64,000 bases of DNA from JABFRJ01 sp031374735. GTDB lineage: Bacteria > Pseudomonadota > Alphaproteobacteria > Rhizobiales > Hyphomicrobiaceae. A program made the position numbers and the translations under genes. Positions 62,401 through 64,000 of this stretch are shown here, piece after piece (position 1 is the stretch's first letter; each line of letters begins with the position of its first letter). Below the pieces are notes generated by a model. The model did no database searches. It worked only from the letters and a program-made list of their open reading frames with translations, and was not told the DNA's origin. The DNA lies in assembly GCA_031374735.1 (NCBI GenBank), contig JANMGQ010000074.1:22564-86563 (forward strand), read 5' to 3'.

Positions 62401-63853
62401 GCGCGTGCGAAACGGCAAGGCGCTCCGCGTCCTTGACCTGTTCTCAGGCTGTGGTGGCATCTCCCTTGGTTTCCAGGGCGCCGGCTTCCAGATCGACGCC
62501 GCGGTGGAGCTGGACGAACTGGCGGCCGAAACCCACGCCCGCAACTTCCACGGCCACATGGCGCCCGAGATGGTCGCCCGGCATGCCAAATCCCGTGACA
62601 TGACGCTGCTGGAGCCGGAAGAGCTGGTCGAGGACCTGCAGCTCGGCCCCGTGGCCGACGCCTTCGACGTGCTGGTCGGCGGCCCACCCTGCCAAGCCTA
62701 TGCCCGCGTCGGCCGTGCCAAGCTGCGCGAGATCGCCGAGCACCCCAAGGCGTTCAAGGTCGACCCGCGCGGCAACCTCTACCTGCGCTACCTGCACTAC
62801 GTGAAGGCCGCACAGCCGCTGGCAATCGTGATCGAGAACGTGCCGGACGTGCTGAACTACGGCGGCCACAACGTCATGGGCGAGATCGCCGAGGCGCTGG
62901 GGGATCTCGGCTACACGGCCAAGTACAGCCTGATCAATGCCGCTTTCCACGGCGTGCCGCAGATGAGGGACCGCGTGTTCCTGATCGCCTACCGGCGCGA
63001 ACTGAGCGTGCCGGTGATCTTCCCGAAGGCGCGCCACCACATGATTCTGCCGTCCGGCTACGACGGCACGCGCTCGGTGGCACTGAAATTCATCGACCTG
63101 TTCGGCGGCGGCGACTTCATCCAGGCCGATCACGGCGACCGCAGCCTGCCCGGCCCGGTCACCTGCGAGCAGGCGCTGGGTGATCTGCCGCCGATCACGC
63201 TGCATCTGGAGGGCCTGCTGAAGCGCGGCGCCCGCCGCTTCGACGCGATGATTCCTTACGACAAGCGGCGGAAGATGTCTGACTACGCGCGCTTCATGCG
63301 CAGCTGGCCAGGTTTCGAGAGCCCGGACGGCCTGTGGGATCACGTCATCCGCTCCTTGCCGCGCGACGCCGACACCTTTCGCGAGATGGCAAACGGCGCC
63401 GAGTACCCGGCAGCGCACGCGACGGCGATGGCGATCTTCGAGCGGCGCGTGAAGGAAGCCGAGGCGAAGCGCAAGAAGTCGCTGTCGAAGGACGAGCGCG
63501 AGGCGCTGCAGAAGACGATCGTACCGCCGTATCCGCTCGGCTCGTTCCCGAACCGCTGGTGGAAACTGCGGCCGGATTTCCCATCGCGCACGCTGATGGC
63601 GCACATCGGCAAGGACACCTACAGTCATATCCACTATGACAGTGCCCAGGCGCGCGTGATCAGCGTACGTGAGGCGGCGCGGCTGCAGTCGTTCCCCGAC
63701 GGCTTCAAGTTCTGCGGCACCATGAACCCCGCCTTCCGCCAGATCGGCAACGCCGTGCCGCCGGTCATGGCCAAGCGTCTGGCGGAGGAGATCAACGTCG
63801 CGATGGATCGGGCCGTTGAGCTGATGGACCGGCGGCCGGTGGCGGCGGAGTAA
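62345..63853 (+). CDS. DNA cytosine-5 methyltransferase
   Basis: A 502-residue C5 methyltransferase with motif I VLDLFSGCGGISLGFQGAG (SAM), motif IV GGPPCQAYARVGRA with the catalytic Cys116, motif VI ENVPDVL, motif VIII-like HGVPQMRDRVFLIAYRREL and motifs IX/X in REAARLQSFPDGFKF and QIGNAVPPVMAKRLAEEI. The region between VIII and IX holds the target-recognition domain and is long. It overlaps vsr. No restriction endonuclease is visible, so it may be solitary or have a partner beyond the window or among the unknown genes on its left. Confidence 0.94.
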   Translation: MKRGAKARGEQGVIARKIERVRNGKALRVLDLFSGCGGISLGFQGAGFQIDAAVELDELAAETHARNFHGHMAPEMVARHAKSRDMTLLEPEELVEDLQLGPVADAFDVLVGGPPCQAYARVGRAKLREIAEHPKAFKVDPRGNLYLRYLHYVKAAQPLAIVIENVPDVLNYGGHNVMGEIAEALGDLGYTAKYSLINAAFHGVPQMRDRVFLIAYRRELSVPVIFPKARHHMILPSGYDGTRSVALKFIDLFGGGDFIQADHGDRSLPGPVTCEQALGDLPPITLHLEGLLKRGARRFDAMIPYDKRRKMSDYARFMRSWPGFESPDGLWDHVIRSLPRDADTFREMANGAEYPAAHATAMAIFERRVKEAEAKRKKSLSKDEREALQKTIVPPYPLGSFPNRWWKLRPDFPSRTLMAHIGKDTYSHIHYDSAQARVISVREAARLQSFPDGFKFCGTMNPAFRQIGNAVPPVMAKRLAEEINVAMDRAVELMDRRPVAAE

Positions 63854-63889
63854 AAAACAAAATGCCTTTCCACGACCTGTAGGATGCGA

Positions 63890-64000
63890 TCAATTTCGTG
63901 CGAGGATCGTCTGTATCGTGATAGGTCCCGTTGCCATGGCGCGGGCGATGACGCCGAGGGCGTTGCGGGCGGGGCTGAGGCTCTTGCGGTTGAAGCGGTA
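63890..64000 (-). CDS. C-terminal fragment, possibly IS1595-type transposase
   Basis: The last 111 bases, read leftwards, end a frame with YRFNRKSLSPARNALGVIAR and a TGA at 63890. The YRFNR pattern near the C-terminus is common in IS1595/ISXO2-like transposases, but 36 residues are too few to be sure. The gene continues beyond the right edge. Confidence 0.35.
   Translation of the reverse strand, partial: YRFNRKSLSPARNALGVIARAMATGPITIQTILARN

Noticed and set aside
63854..63889. Possible terminator after the methyltransferase
   Set aside because: The stretch has an A-run but no stable stem.

Overview
The window reads as the chromosome of an alphaproteobacterium, most likely a member of the Hyphomicrobiales. 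The support is a high-GC genome, an ispH-thrB-rnhA neighbourhood, alphaproteobacterial-type NuoG/H/I/J, HemW, MoeB, an Nfu-type NifU protein, and palindromic intergenic repeats of the kind common in that order. The genus cannot be fixed from the sequence.

Layout. (1) 1-15207 is a catabolic and uptake island for a cyclic or aromatic acid. On the minus strand lie a CoA ligase (cut by the left edge), a Rieske ring-hydroxylating oxygenase (alpha, beta, reductase), an IorA/IorB-like 2-oxoacid:ferredoxin oxidoreductase pair, an old-yellow-enzyme flavoprotein and a periplasmic binding protein. On the plus strand lie a Liv-type ABC transporter with a fused permease-ATPase and a second CoA ligase. The gene set resembles the iad-type indole-3-acetate loci as I remember them. 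(2) 15.2-33.8 kb is mostly housekeeping: LysE exporter, hemW, HAD phosphatase, moeB, a protein arginine methyltransferase-like gene with a THW loop, rnhA, thrB, ispH, a lipoprotein, an MFS permease, rpmB, an Nfu protein, SDR, MBL hydrolase, AKR, a dapC-like aminotransferase and a CPBP protease. (3) 33.8-39.9 kb holds nuoG, H, I and J only. They are separated by small membrane and coiled-coil genes and by a ParD/ParE pair whose toxin carries a nonsense codon. (4) 40.2-51.4 kb holds VOC, GNAT, a family-5 binding protein, pyrE, fasciclin, a trypsin-like protease, a DegP-type protease, a response regulator and histidine kinase split by a hairpin array, and an MFS permease.

(5) 51.4-64 kb is accessory DNA. 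It starts with a decayed stretch (IS21 istB remnant) and tRNA-Val(CAC), then a PanE-like gene, a zinc-ribbon membrane protein and an XRE regulator with a palindromic operator. Next comes an unusual three-gene unit: a complete six-domain ribosomal protein S1 fused to an unrecognised 175-residue C-terminal domain, a PNP-type nucleoside phosphorylase, and a small membrane protein. It is followed by a partial duplicate of the XRE gene, two unknown small genes, a Vsr endonuclease overlapping a cytosine-5 DNA methyltransferase, and a probable transposase fragment at the right edge. The S1-chimera/PNP/membrane unit is the best candidate here for an undescribed system. A conflict or defence role is inferred from neighbours and families, not demonstrated.
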